From Coptis chinensis (taxonomy: Eukaryota > Streptophyta > Magnoliopsida > Ranunculales > Ranunculaceae): a DNA stretch of 64,000 nt. Position numbers and translations under genes: made by a program. Positions 33,955-45,641 of this stretch are shown here, in pieces. The stretch spans positions 6,739,001-6,803,000 of the forward strand of contig CM027378.1 in NCBI GenBank assembly GCA_015680905.1. Direction: 5' to 3'. Within the stretch, counting starts at the first letter, position 1; each line of letters begins with the position of its first letter. Under the pieces are notes generated by a model. That model had not been told where the DNA came from. It did no database searches and was given only the letters and a program-made list of their open reading frames with translations.

Positions 33955-34162
33955 AAGGATCGCGAGAGGGATTTTGTCGAGGTTTTTGGGTGAGAAATCG
34001 CAAGAGAGATGACCGGTTACAACAAGTTTTCCGGTTTTTAGCGATTAGGTGGGGGTGTACATGGCTTTTTGTTGGGCTTTGTGATTTGGGGGCTTGGAGG
34101 CTGCCCAATCCAATTCGGTGGCTTCAACACTTGGTGATGTGGATGTTGAATTTTTTGTTGTT
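33955..34162. repeat. Dispersed repeat, copy A
   Basis: Shares GAGATGACCG, TTTCCGGTTT, GGTGGGGGTGTAC-like, GGGCTTTGTGATTTGGG-like and TTGGAGGCTGCCC-like blocks, in the same order, with 36600-36800. The family is not identified. It abuts the 3' end of the ALOG relic. Confidence 0.6.
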
Positions 34163-34164
34163 GC

Positions 34165-34558
34165 AGGTCTCTTTCTCTTCTTATGCTCATACCCTCTAGC
34201 TTTAGCTTGACCATCTTTTACTTTCCTCAAATACATACTCACAGATCTTGAAGCAAACAAATTCGTTTGAAGGCTTCTTCCACCATTCTCCTCATAAGCA
34301 GCACTCAATCGTCCAATCATAGAATCAACACTACCCTAGTAGTTGAAATGGACAATGACAAGGCCCTAGTGGATTCGGATTGCCATAATAATGACAGTCC
34401 AACAAATGCACCCTAGTATTACCAAACTGATTTAAATTGTTCAAAAAGTCAATAACTTGACCATCACTACATCTTTCCAAAACTAAAGGGGGTTGATGGT
34501 TTTTCAAATACTTCAAAAAAGTATTCCAGTCTCTCTTCTTTTGTGTCTCGTAACGACT
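34165..34558 (-). pseudogene. ALOG-domain (LSH/G1-type) gene relic
   Basis: The minus strand reads [59 protein letters not shown], then [20 protein letters not shown] and [14 protein letters not shown], ending KKRKRP. This is nearly the whole ALOG domain of LIGHT-DEPENDENT SHORT HYPOCOTYLS-type nuclear DNA-binding regulators, including its zinc-ribbon insert and C-terminal nuclear localisation signal. A single-base loss near 34334 (family CPLRQAWGSLD) shifts the frame. No in-frame start codon lies upstream before a TAA. Its reading frame runs on into dispersed repeat copy A. It is a recent-looking pseudogene, as the sequence is otherwise well kept. Confidence 0.85.
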
Positions 34559-34629
34559 TAGTGGAACTAGTAATGAGTCTTGTGTGGATTCTATACATAA
34601 TGTAGGTGAAGGTTCTAATGTTGAGTCCG

Positions 34630-35640
34630 TAACTTAAAACTGCAAACACAAATGCCACATATTAAGAAACCAAATTTCTACAGTATTGGGCTTAATGTTA
34701 AAGTTGCAACTGCAGTCCAAATCACCTGAACTAATTTAAATCATGAACCCATATAAGTTGCGGGTGATTCCAAATCACGTTTCTTGTTATTATTGAACCT
34801 TTTCCATAACTTGGTTTTCTTGAATCTCCTTTTTAACACCATTCTTATGCTCATACAAGTTTGATCTTTTGCAATAATATCTTGTTCTTGCATATACCTT
34901 TGTAGGGTTCTTTTCCTTATTTTCATCTTTCATGTAGTTTCCTAGCTATTTGCACTTGAATATTGCTACTTCAAAGATGAAGTTCATAGCATAAACGTTT
35001 TGTTTCTTCTATTGGTACTTCAATGATCATTTAACTCTTAAAGCTTATTCTATAACAACAAAGAGTCTCAAAACCCCTTCTTCCTCTAGTCCATTCTCCC
35101 CAAACCCACCAATTAATGAGCTCCAAGACACCAAATCAGACCTCATAATACCATTAAAACTCTCACCGAATCCCAAACACACCCACAACTTGCATACATA
35201 CTGCGAACTTCATAATACACTCAAACGACCCTCTAAACACTCCACATTAGATTTTTCATGTTATGATATTTTTCATCATGAAACATGAACAAGAATTAGA
35301 TCACTGCCTGTCCGAAAACTAGACGCGCGACCCTCTAAACACTCCACATTATTAAAAAAAGTAGGTAAATCCTATCCAGCGTTCTTTGTGTTTCAAAGGA
35401 TCCTTCAAGTTTTGGACAGACCGACTTAATCCCTGTTCAATCATCATCATATAAGAATGCTAATATGACAACTTGAGTACTTGACAAGACAAATATTCAT
35501 TTATGAATTACTGATGAGTTCGTTGCCATAGAAAAAACTCGGCACTAGTACAATCAAACTAAGATTATTCAGTAAGCACAAATTATTCAGTTTAGTATTA
35601 ATTTTCCACATTGTTAACTAGCTTATTGTGTATATGTTCT
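34630..35640. other. Intergenic, nothing recognised
   Basis: Includes a basic minus-strand frame (34741-34926, KIRKRTLQRYMQEQD) without a family I know. The GACCCTCTAAACACTCCACATTA block occurs twice (about 35229 and 35330), a ~100-bp local duplication. Confidence 0.3.
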
Positions 35641-35641
35641 A

Positions 35642-35852
35642 CTTAGGTGCTGGCGGTGATGGCTTTATTGCTCGAGACATATCCTTTGTCAATACTGCCG
35701 GTCCATCTAAGGGTCAAGCAGTCGCTCTTGTAGTCACTGCAGATAAATCTGTGTTTTATCGATGTTCCATTATTGGTTACCAAGACACTTTGTACACCCT
35801 CTCGAATCGACAATTTTACAGAGAGATTGATATCTATGGAACTAAAACCTAG
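35642..35852 (+). pseudogene. Pectin methylesterase exon fragment
   Basis: An open stretch reads [20 protein letters not shown], then [36 protein letters not shown] and IYG. These are the central catalytic-region motifs of plant pectinesterases (GDGF.ARD, QAVAL, GYQDTLY, RQFYR), which demethylesterify cell-wall pectin. The family continues VDFIFGN after IYGT, but here a stop follows within two codons. There is no N-terminal pro-region or GNA.A.FQ segment. It is a single relic exon preceded by an AG acceptor-like site. Confidence 0.85.
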
Positions 35853-36599
35853 TACACTTTAGTTCACACAATCGACACTTAGTACACTTTGTACCCTTAA
35901 AAAAAAAATCTTTTGTTGTTCACTTTCAATGCATTGATTCTCTTTTTCAGTTTCTCTCGAAGAAAATATATAGGAAATTCGAGCTCATTTTCTCATACTA
36001 TATAAAGATGAACAAGACAAACATCACATTCCCATAACTCATCAAATTAAAATTAAGAAGAACTAACCTGAATTAATTAAAGCATCACATTCCCATAAGG
36101 AGAGACTTGGCTGGTCGGGTGTTCGACGATCGTGGTTTTCAGAGGGCGAAAGCAAAATGGAGCCAAAAAGCGTGAGCTCCCTTTCCGCTTCTTTCTTCTT
36201 TTCTGCAGACCACTCAAAGTAAAGCAAAGCAGCGAAATTGGGTAACTTCACATTGAAAACTTCGAATTCACAACCATCCATTATCACCAAACGACCATCC
36301 ATCATACATTATACATTATACACTCGAATTCACAACCATCCATCATACATTATACACTATTCTAATTACTTATGTAAAACGACTAATAAAGTTCGGAATT
36401 GAAATAGGATAAAAGGGGAGGCGTGTACGAATCGGGATGAAGAAGATTGAAACGCAAATCAAGGGCAAGCTGTTGGCGATAAACAGGTAAAGATGAAGGG
36501 CAAGCTGTTGGCGATAAACACGGCTTTCTTGCTACTAGAACAAACCCTTCCTCATAGTCGAAGGTTCAATTGGATTGCTTCAATTCGGATTTTGAATTT
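35853..36599. other. Intergenic, no gene supported
   Basis: A minus-strand frame (36063-36305) has no recognised family. CATCATACATTATACA recurs near 36300-36350 and AGGGCAAGCTGTTGGCGATAAACA is duplicated near 36462 and 36497. Confidence 0.3.
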
Positions 36600-36805
36600 T
36601 TTTGGTTAGGTTTCGCGATAATTGGCCGAAGGGTTTTGGCAGAGAGATGACTGAGAGAGATGACCGAAGGAACATGTTTTTCCGGTTTGCGATTTGGTGG
36701 GGGAGGTGTACTTGGCTGGGCTTTCTTGTTTGGACTTTGTTGTTTGGGCTGGGCTGGAGGCTGCCCGATCTAATTTCAGTGGCGCCCAATACAGCACTCC
36801 AAACT
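36600..36805. repeat. Dispersed repeat, copy B
   Basis: Same-orientation relative of 33955-34162, sharing GAGAGATGACCG, TTTTTCCGGTTT, GCGATT.GGTGGGGG, GGAGGCTGCCC and CAGTGGC-like words. The element type is unknown. Confidence 0.6.
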
Positions 36806-36821
36806 ATACATTTCCTTATCA

Positions 36822-36874
36822 TTGTTTCAGTCAGAACTAGTTTGGATTTATTATAGTGGTTCTGACTGAAACAA
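36822..36874. repeat. Perfect 16-bp hairpin
   Basis: TTGTTTCAGTCAGAAC (36822-36837) and its exact reverse complement GTTCTGACTGAAACAA (36859-36874) flank a 21-base AT-rich loop. It could be a small foldback element end or a structured transcript. The stem is short for a plant miRNA precursor. Confidence 0.75.
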
Positions 36875-37498
36875 GTGCAAAATATTGAAGATCAAAGTCG
36901 GGATAAGATCAAAGTGACGGATGGGCAAGTAGAGTGTTATCAGCATGACATAACTACTGCAGAAACTCTTCCGGGCATTAATTTATATTATATATACTCT
37001 TTCCTGAGCAGTGTATTCGCTTAATGGGTCGCATGACGCATTTCATTGTTGAGATGCACCATAAATTTCAGAGCCTTACAAACACATCATTTACATGATA
37101 TACTATATATACAAGACTAATGACACATTTGACATAAGACTGATGGCTCTGATGATGATAATAGTTTGCTAAACGATAATACAAACGACAATGTCAAAAC
37201 AAGAACCTGTGACTGCCATACGGAATAACTGATCTAAGCTGATCCCAACACTTTCCTGACTCAGAGCTATCCAGGATAAAAAGATAAGCATCTTTATAAC
37301 AGGTTATTCAAATTCACCCTTTCGCAGTTTAGTGCCGTTTTCAGCACAATACTGGCAAGAACGCTAGATGGCACAAAAGAAATAGCGTGCGTAACTTTAG
37401 TATACAGACAGACTTGAAGCTCATGCCCCGCTCACAATCAAAACAAGCAAGGGTTTGGAAAAGCAAGAAGGCTTCACCGAACTGTCATTGAAATCTAG
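36875..37498. other. Intergenic, nothing recognised
   Basis: No frame of note. It lies downstream of the F-box relic, which is on the minus strand. Confidence 0.3.
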
Positions 37499-38252
37499 GC
37501 TCCTATATTGAAATCTACTATTTCGATCCAGGAGTCGTCCTTCCCAGCCCTACAAAAGAACAATTTTCTGTGAACAGCCGGCATTGCTACGAGCCTACGA
37601 CTATGGAAAGGTGAGAAGAAGAAGATCTACCCGGACCTGGGTCAGGAGGACAAGTAATTACCTTAGCAAGGTGGAAATCACGCATTTCATCCATATAATA
37701 ATGCAGGTTTGTGTGATACTTGGAAATGATACAAACAGGAAATTCTTCTTTTTCATCACCATCATCACCAGTAGTAGGTTTTTCAGCATAATCAGTAGGT
37801 AGTTCATTGGTATCATCAGGATCTCGTCTAGTGCTTCCCAGTTTTTTTTTGTGAAGGGCTGAAAAAGTTGCTTCTCTGTATTCGCATGAACTGTTACAAA
37901 CCATCCAAAAGAAGCACCACATATTCGACGTTCAAGTAGTTCTGGTGTCTTTAATTTGTAAGTAATTCCATCCAAAATACTGAAAACCCGAGGAGACCAT
38001 CACGACAGTAGTTCTCCTCATCGCCCACCACACTTTTGGTGTTCTCAATATCATAGGTAACTAGAAGCCATGGTAGACGACTTTTGTGACCTAGGGCAGC
38101 CGCTGCCTCACCCCGAAACAACAACAGATCTCCACGATGGGCATACAGAAGCGAAACGGATCAAATCTGGAAGTTGTTTAAGGTTTTCTTTGATTGCATA
38201 TAAGAGTTCTTCAAGAAGTTCACACCAGGTGTCAACTTGGTCATCGTAAATT
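37499..38252 (-). pseudogene. F-box protein with DUF295 domain, decayed
   Basis: The minus strand gives an F-box start WCELLEELLYAIKENLKQLP DLIRFASVCPSWRSVV (38140-38240). The frame then changes to FRGEAAAALGHKSRLPWLLV, then to YKLKTPELLERRICGASFGW FVTVHANTE. The C-terminal DUF295 signature RKLFFCRAGKDDSWIEIVDF follows near 37500-37560. F-box proteins are substrate receptors of SCF ubiquitin ligases. At least two frame changes and an in-frame stop (after WRSVVVSG), with no start codon upstream, mark it as a pseudogene. The part between about 37600 and 37890 is poorly conserved. Confidence 0.8.
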
Positions 38253-38259
38253 CGTAATA

Positions 38260-40088
38260 CTATTTTCCAAAGCCGATCGTACGACTTGGAATATTTATAT
38301 CAATATTCAAGACAGAATCCTAGGCGAAAAACAAACAATCATGAAATATGGTCTAACCAGGTTCAGTTAAGGTGTTGAGGATGGCTACTGTATCTTCGCC
38401 AAATCTCAAATGATTTATTACCATATATACGTTTAGAATTTTGGATTACGTAACTCTTGGTGTACAAGGATTAAAATAATCAATACCAAACACTCTCTAA
38501 TTCTTGCATATATAAGATGATCGCTAAGCATAAAGCCGCTGTATAGTGGACGAAAAATCTTAATGGGACATGGCGCTGCCAAGTGCCAACCAATGTTAAC
38601 CTCTGGTCTTCTCGGAAGTCGGCACAAAACATACCCAGCACAGTTGACTGGGCGTTACTGCAGGGTGCCCTCAACTTTTAAACCCACTCCTTAATGCTGG
38701 AGAATCAATAAAATCAGATTTACCAGATATCTGACTTTAGTTCAGGTACAACAAAGATATCTCGGACCACTGAAATCTGGGTCTAACCAGTACCGAGGCT
38801 GTGGTTGGCCTCACTTGTGCTCTTTCCATTACTGGGAGATGAGGTGTTGGGCATCACACAATCGAAAGGCGTTTTCTGCTGGGAAAGTTATACATAGGGA
38901 CTGTTGGCGATGGACGACTACATAATACCTTGCTGAAAAGGACAGGACATTTGTGTAAAGGTTATAAAGCCAACATCCAAAAGATGTAATTCTCTTAAAA
39001 TTCCATTAATGTGGAGGTTGAAAAGATAGAGAGATCCAGCTAAAAGCGTGATTTTCTTTACAGTCCACTGATGAGAGACCCCAGGGTGGGGCAAAAGAAA
39101 AGAAGGAAAGACTAATCCATTAGGTAGCAAAACTGCAGAACACACAACAAAACCAATGTCTGACTTCAACCTTTCCAAGCAAATAGTCTTTTTCATTGTG
39201 CTGCACTTCGAACTATCCTAATCGTCTGGAGATGTAGTGTGAAGTCCTGGACTTAATAGTTGTCAATGTCCATAGCGAAGAATCAAAATATTTATTGGGA
39301 AAGTTGCATACTCGTGGTTGACGATCAACAGCATAATTCATAATACTCGGAAGTCAGAACGTCGGACCCGCTTTCATCAACCTGCTTTAATTTTTAACAA
39401 GAAATCCCCCAAATCATCGTTAACCCATTCAGAATAGTTTCGACACTCCCATGCCATGGTTATAGGACTTGTAGGTGGTCTACTGCTCTCTGAATGTATT
39501 AGTACCCAGAAGCTAGCAGAGCCTCATTTTTCTCAAGTCGACTACAACTATGTTAATAATTAATATCATGTCCTAAATTCTAACTTGTGTAATAGAACTT
39601 GCAATGCGCATAGCAAAAATAATCCTCATCAATCACGCACAAAACTCTCTAGGGAGAGTCACTATGGAGAAGTTATGAGTGTAACTATACAAGTTGACAT
39701 CATTCCAAGATGTCCCGACTCCTGATGTTCCAATATTGTGATTCCAAGTTACATGTTGCATAGATACTCAAAAATTCTTAAGTAAAAAACAAAAAAGATG
39801 TTTACATCTCAAAATTTATATTAATATTAATCTCATTGGAACCTTTGGTTTTTCTTCATAAATAATACCAACAACATATAACTACAATGTACACGTACCT
39901 AAAGCATATTAATTTACCAAAATAACGAAGACAAAAATTAGACATCTCTCGCCTCCTTCATCAGACAAAATTGAGATCAACAATGATACAATCAACAGAG
40001 AAAGGAAAATAGAGAACTATTTTTCTTTACCAGCTTCTACCTGTTGAAATTACAAGGTTTACCTATACGCAGAACAACCATGCTTCAA
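38260..40088. other. Intergenic to IDD downstream region, no gene supported
   Basis: Minus-strand frames at 38433-38674 and 38918-39196 lack any family I recognise, though they are richer in GC than their surroundings and may be more gene relic. The last few hundred bases before 40089 probably hold the 3' untranslated region of the IDD gene. Confidence 0.3.
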
Positions 40089-42210
40089 TCAATCAGATTT
40101 GGCTTCTGAATTGCCTTCTACTATTGATGAAGCAGTGCCATCAACAACATCCAGACGACCACCAACAGCGGTACCTCGCATTGATGAATATAGAGCTGAT
40201 ACCCCCCCAGTTGGAAGGCCACCACCACCCAATCCCATTCTTAACCCCAGAAAATCATGTGTGGGCAGTTTTGACCCAAACAGTAGAGATGGACCCGTCA
40301 CCAATTCCGTCAAACCAACACCCCCTTCGGTAGGATGTCCAGATGCAGATGCAGTGTTCACCTCATGGCCTGCATTCCACTGTAAAGTCTCCTGCTGCCC
40401 AGATGATGAAGCAACTGACATATTAAAACCCCGCAACAATGACGGATTAGAAGCTGTAGCACCCATCTCTGCTGCTTTCTGAAGCAATGCAGTGGCTGAC
40501 ATTGCAGGTTGTGATGGCCGAGCAAATTGAGAACTATCTTTCCCCGTCGTCCCAAAGAGTGTAAAGCCACTATTGGAAGAGAGACGGAGTAATGGGGGTT
40601 CTGTAACAGAAGTCGACTCCCGAGAGGCTACACAAACTAAATCCGAAAATGACGAGGGTTGAGGTTGCAAATTTCCACTCAATGCTGAACCAAACACACT
40701 ATTAAACATACTGGTACCAGTGCTTGAGCTACCACTGCTTCCATTTACACCAGCCAGAGGCGGGTTCAATTGGAAATGTCCCACAGGATTTTTCGGCAAC
40801 TCTGTTTTTTGATAAATTGGTAACTCTGTTTGACCTAAAACAGAACAATTACACAAAAGGAAGTTTAGATAGCAGTCTTTTCATCAAATTCTACAAGGAG
40901 CTAAATCTCCCCACACACACTATTGTCTTTTAAACAGCGCGTCCTTTGTATCAATGCAAGTATCTAGTCTCTATTCTGCAAACACTAAACCTCAACAAAA
41001 TCTTTAAAAACTTGTTCTTGGGGGAGGAACGAAAAGTTTTGCAAGCTCATACAGCTAATTATCTACCTCTAAGGTGAATATCCATGACTACATAAACACA
41101 ACGGGAAAAAAGGGGTAACTCTGTTGAATTTAAATTAGAACTATCACACAAACGGCAACTTCGTGCCACTATGCTATCAATAGAAAGCAATATTATCATC
41201 TACTACTCATCATTTTTGGACCAGGAGCAGAAATTTTTTTCCGTCTCTATAACGTTTTAATCAATGAGGGCAATGCTGATTAAAATCTCCACAAAGTCAT
41301 GCAGAACTTGAAACATGGAAGGAAAAGAGAGTGAAAACTCTCACTCCTCTTACCCCTAACAATCTATTTCAATCTGAATCTCCATAACTAAACGAAAATA
41401 TTATATCTTTATAAACTACAAACAAAAATTTTACCAGTATTCTCAACTGGTTGAGCCATAGAAACCACCGAAGACGAATTCGGCGACGAACAAACCACCA
41501 ACGCAAGTTTCTGAAGCTTCCCTCCTCCTCCATCTTTCCTCGAACTCTCATCCGCTAAAGCATCGCAAAATGCTCTATGCGTAACAAAACTATCTCTCCT
41601 ACAAACACCATATCAAAAAAAACAATCAATTATGGAAAAACACAAAAAGAAACCTAAAAAAAAAAAGAAAACAAGAGGCAAACCTTGAAAACACAGTGCC
41701 ACAATCACATTTATACTCTTTACTCCCACAAGTCTTTCCATGAGCTTTCCAATCAGACTGAACCGCATATTTCTTCCCACATTTATCACACTTCCATTTC
41801 TTCTCCCCATGTTTTCTACTAAAATGTTTCTTAATCCCAGTCAAATCACCTAAAGCTCGTTTCGGATCATGATGAATACAAGTCGGTTCAGGACAAACGT
41901 AAACTCTTTTTCTCACTACTTCTTTATTACTTCTCTGTCTTAACTTCCACGGCAAATTATGCCCACGTCTATGCAATTGTAAATTCTGATCACGTTGAAA
42001 CCCTTTGTTACAGATCTCACATATGAATCTGTTTGTTGCCATTAGTGTCTTTGGGGACAACGATATTACTTCTGCTTCTGGATCTGGCATTCCTGGTAAA
42101 TTCCTCTTCCTCTTTACTGCTTCTGTATTGTTTGTTGAATTTTTTGCTAATTGGTTACCTGATGATGACCCACTTGCTTCACCTGACGAATTTTCCACTT
42201 CTTCTTCCAT
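40089..42210 (-). CDS. INDETERMINATE DOMAIN (IDD) C2H2 zinc-finger transcription factor
   Basis: Three exons (41684-42210, 41435-41598, 40089-40834) with GT-AG introns give 478 aa in one frame. The ATG at 42208-42210 is the first in frame. A nuclear-localisation-type stretch KRKRNLPG (33-40) precedes the ID domain. That has ZF1 FICEICNKGFQRDQNLQLH, the LPWKLRQRSN linker, ZF2 YVCPEPTCIHH...HFSRKH, and the two CCHC-type fingers WKCDKCGKKYAVQSDWKAH and YKCDCGTVFSRRDSFVTH. The C-terminal IDD marks MSATALLQKAAEMG and DFLGL are present. IDD proteins bind DNA and, with GRAS partners such as SCARECROW or DELLA, control development; the subgroup is not resolved. No defects seen. It is the best-preserved gene in the 33-49 kb stretch. 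Confidence 0.95.
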
Positions 42211-43133
42211 AATTAAGGTTTTCAGTATAATCAAAAAAAAACTGATATATCGGGCGATACGGATGTGTTTCGGAGGGAGAGCGTTTTTTTGTTTCGTCTG
42301 GTTTTGAAAAAAAGGACAAAATAATTTTAGACGGAGAGTGTATGTTAGTGAACTAGTTACTAGGGTTAGATAGAATGACCGTGGTTAGGTGTGGAATGAG
42401 GTGGAGAGATTTGGACCGTACACGTATTTAGAGAACGTGTTTGTCTGTATTGTTTGGCATCTGTCAGAGTAGGTAATAGGACAAAATGAAGGACGACCTA
42501 AAGAGTTTGTCGGTTTGTGACAAGGGTTGGATTTTGTGGAAATTTTGAAAATTGTTTTGTTTTTATGTACGTGTTATAAGGCTATAAGCTTGGCTTGTGT
42601 AAGTTGTCTTGCATCTTGCAGAGGAAAATCGCATGCGTGTGTGCCTCGCTTTTTTATCTTCAGACTTTCTTTGACAACTTCTTTGGCATTTCAGAATAGA
42701 CACGTACGTACACACAAGACACAACTCGTTTAGCTTGCAAGTTGCAACACCACTAGGACCCCATACTCTTTCTAATAACTTGCTAGTAATAAGCGAGCAT
42801 CCTAAGAACTACTTGTGACCTCTGTCAAAGTGGGGTAACGCCGTAACATTTCAACCAACTTCAAGCTGTAAATGATCGTGCAAAGAAAAAAAGTGTTGAT
42901 GGACTAATGGGAGTGTGGCTGTCAATACTTAAACATAAATTTGAGTTGGATTACAGACTGTATTGAAGCCTTGAAGCAGCCCTCACATAGTTCAAATTTG
43001 AGTTACCAAAATCCAAAATGACCCGTTTCTAAAAAGAGTCCTGTTACGGACACCCCATATTGTGTTGGGCAGACCCTGAGTTGGCCGTGCCCATTGTGTT
43101 GCAAGAAATGGGCCTCAGCCCCCTCGTTCTATT
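42211..43133. other. IDD upstream region, no gene
   Basis: Promoter side of the IDD gene; 5' untranslated sequence is expected just above 42210. No other coding signal is seen. A short purine/pyrimidine mix near 42240-42330 precedes AT-rich DNA. Confidence 0.3.
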
Positions 43134-44370
43134 ATGGTTGTATAAAAACACCCTCCCATCGGCACATACCTCTTAACCTCCCTGTTTTATAATATCTCAT
43201 CAAATAACCTCCCCGTTTTTTCAGTTGAGAAAAAATCACGGTTGTTTTTTATTTTCCCAAATTTTTTTGCTTCCTTTTTTACCCTTTTAGATAAACATCA
43301 CATATTCATCGCTATTTCAAAGGAAAAACACTTATTCAACTTCAATAACATGATTCAAACATTGATTCAACTTCGATAATACGATTCAACTTGGAAATTA
43401 AGGGAATAAGGTTCGATAATGAAGAAATCAGGTTCGACAATGAAGAAATCAGGTTCAAACAATGAAGAAACAAAGTTTCATGATGAATAAATGAAATAAT
43501 CACTTATTCCCTTGTTAGTCGTGTCTCTGGTATTTGTTTTATTTATTCTTCTTCTTCTCCTTCTTCGATCTATTTTGAACATTTTCCATCACTATGTAAA
43601 TTGTTTTTTGTATACAAATTTTAGTATGCAATTTTTTTTTTACATAATGATGTTTCTTTGCAAATCCCATCAATATGTAAATATGTTTTTGCATAGAAAT
43701 TTCACTATGCAATTTTATTTTTACGTAGTGATTTTCTATGAAAATTTATTTTTACATATTGATTTTTCTATTTTTCTTCTTCATCTATTCGAACAAATTG
43801 GCTCCCGTCACTATGTAAAATTGTTTTTTGCGTACAAATTTGAATATGCAAATTTATTTTTACATAGTGATTTTTCCATGCAAATCCAATCACTATGTAA
43901 TTTTGTTTTTGCATATAAATTCCACTATGCAAATTTATTTTTACATACTGTTTTTCTATTAAATTTTGTTTTACAAAGTGTTTTTTGAAAGTCTATTTTA
44001 TCTTTTTGATATATGAATTTTTGCATTTCGAAATCATGACTTGAACAAGTTTTTTCAAATGATATCATCTTCAAATGGGTTTCGATCCCAAAATCGTCTC
44101 GTAAAAACCGGATCTACAACTTTCATGAGACAGCTACCACTTTTGTAATTTATTTTTGTCATGAAATGAATGATGTTAATATTTTTGCATTTTGTGTTAT
44201 TTTGAAGTGATTTCTCTGCCAAACACAAAAACTGGAATTCTCATGTTGAAAATTGAAAAGAGAGGAAAGAAGAAGACATTATAGGGGTATTTTTGTCTTT
44301 ATCATGTTTTTTCTGAAAACAGGGTGGTTTCATGGGTTGGTTCGTTTTGAAGGGTGTTTTATTGAACCAT
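43134..44370. mobile_element. Non-autonomous TIR transposon (candidate)
   Basis: The left end ATGGTTGTATAAAAACACCCT and the reverse complement of the right end, ATGGTTCAATAAAACACCCT, match closely. Similarity continues inward through CCTCCCTGTTTT / CCACCCTGTTTT for about 55-60 bp. The interior is AT-rich repeat DNA without a transposase. I found no convincing target duplication, so the superfamily is open and the outer limits are approximate. Confidence 0.5.
43585..43985. repeat. AT-rich tandem repeats CACTATGTAAA / TTATTTTTACATAGTG
   Basis: Blocks like CACTATGTAAATTGTTTTTT, TATGCAATTTTTTTTTACATA and their variants recur four to five times every ~85-110 bp inside the TIR element. Complementary words (TTTACATAGTG versus CACTATGTAAA) let the region fold. 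The 158-aa frame across it is a periodicity artefact. Confidence 0.7.
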
Positions 44371-45451
44371 TTACCTGGCAGGGAGATTTTTCTTAAAACC
44401 TGCATTGTGTTGGGCGCATCTTCGAATCATACACCCCCCAACCAAATATCCAAGAAACCGGCAAACCGGCTACCACCCTTCGTCCTTCAAACCCTCGATT
44501 TCGCGATTTCTCTCGACCAAAAACACACAAAATCAAACTCGCGATTTCTCTCGGCCAAAAACCCACAAGATCAAACTCGCGATTTCTGTTTCAATTCTTT
44601 GTTTCCATCAAACTCTCGATTCTTTACCTCGATCTCAATCAAACCCACCCAATTACTGCTCGATCTCGATCTCGATCCCAATTCGTCGATCAACTAAACA
44701 GTGTTTTACTAAAACCACAATTAGTGAGTTCGGTGAGTATCTGAAACCACCTCAAGCTCTTCTATTAACACAAATTTCAAAGTGAGTTTTTTGCTTTCAA
44801 AGTGAGTTTTTTTATGCATTGTAGTTTGTCCATACATTGTAGTTAGAGTGTTCAAGATATTTGTTTATACATTGTACACTGTATTTGGTTGGTTCATACA
44901 AGTCAAAAAATAATATCGTAGTTTTTTTTGCCGTAGTTTTAAAGTGAGTTTGTTCATACATCGACCAACCAAATACACGTAAACACGCTCCACCACCAAT
45001 TTAAAAATGTTAAGTTTGTATGAAGTGTACGTAAATTGTATTAAGTTTGTATGAAGTGTTGTGATCTTTGTGCGACATTGTTGCTTGTAATTTGCTAGAC
45101 TAATTTGACATTATAGATTGTGTTTCTATTAATATCTTTGTGCAGCATTGTTAGGCGTTAATTGAATCGAGTTAACATTTGTATTGGGTTAATCATTAAT
45201 TGATGATATATTAGGTGGAAGTTTTTCTTGTGGTTTCCCATTGACGTTAATTGAATGTGTATTATTAAGTCCTAGATTATGTGTAATGCTTCCATTTAAG
45301 AGTTGAGTTTGAATTTTGAATAGTGCGGCATTGTTGGCTTATTTTGGTATATATGTTGAGAAATGACCTTGTACTAATTTTGAGAGCTAAATTGAGTTAT
45401 TGTTCTTTTATCTCGAGACGTTATACTAAGTTCTTTATCTCGAGATGTAAG
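44371..45451. other. Region upstream of the H2A exon, no gene recognised
   Basis: CT-rich sequence near 44470-44700 (repeated CGATTTCTCTCG and AACTCGCGATTTCT words) resembles a 5' untranslated leader, followed by intron-like AT-rich DNA. No first exon of a histone gene was found here. Confidence 0.35.
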
Positions 45452-45641
45452 GCATGTTTTGTTGGCAATAAGGAATGATGAGGAATTGGGGAAGTTACTT
45501 GCTGGTGTAACTATTGGACATGGTGGTGTTTTGCCTAATATTAATCCTATTTTGTTACCAAAGAAGAATAAGAAGGCTGACAAGGTTGAAAAGGCTCCTA
45601 AGTCTCCTGGCAAAGGAACTAGGTCACCCAAGAAAGCCTAA
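45452..45641 (+). pseudogene. Histone H2A (H2A.W-like) terminal exon without its first exon
   Basis: After an AG, the frame reads [39 protein letters not shown] and a Lys-rich tail ending in GTRSPKKA and stop. This is the H2A docking region plus a C-terminal tail with the SPKK motif typical of plant H2A.W, which marks heterochromatin. The histone-fold first half (AGLQFPVGR... region) is absent upstream for over 1 kb. It may be a gene piece captured by, or stranded beside, the PMD element starting at 46.3 kb. The tail is intact and about 190 bp remain open, so the relic is fairly young. Confidence 0.85.

Noticed and set aside
36822-36874. Plant microRNA precursor
   Set aside because: The stem is only 16 bp with nothing extending it, shorter than needed for a usual ~21-nt duplex.
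40099-40482. 127-aa plus-strand Pro-rich frame
   Set aside because: Antisense shadow of IDD exon 3, whose minus-strand frame carries the family motifs and proper splice sites.
43512-43988. 158-aa hydrophobic Phe/Leu-rich protein
   Set aside because: Encoded by AT-rich tandem repeats; hydrophobic residues come from T-rich codons and no family fits.
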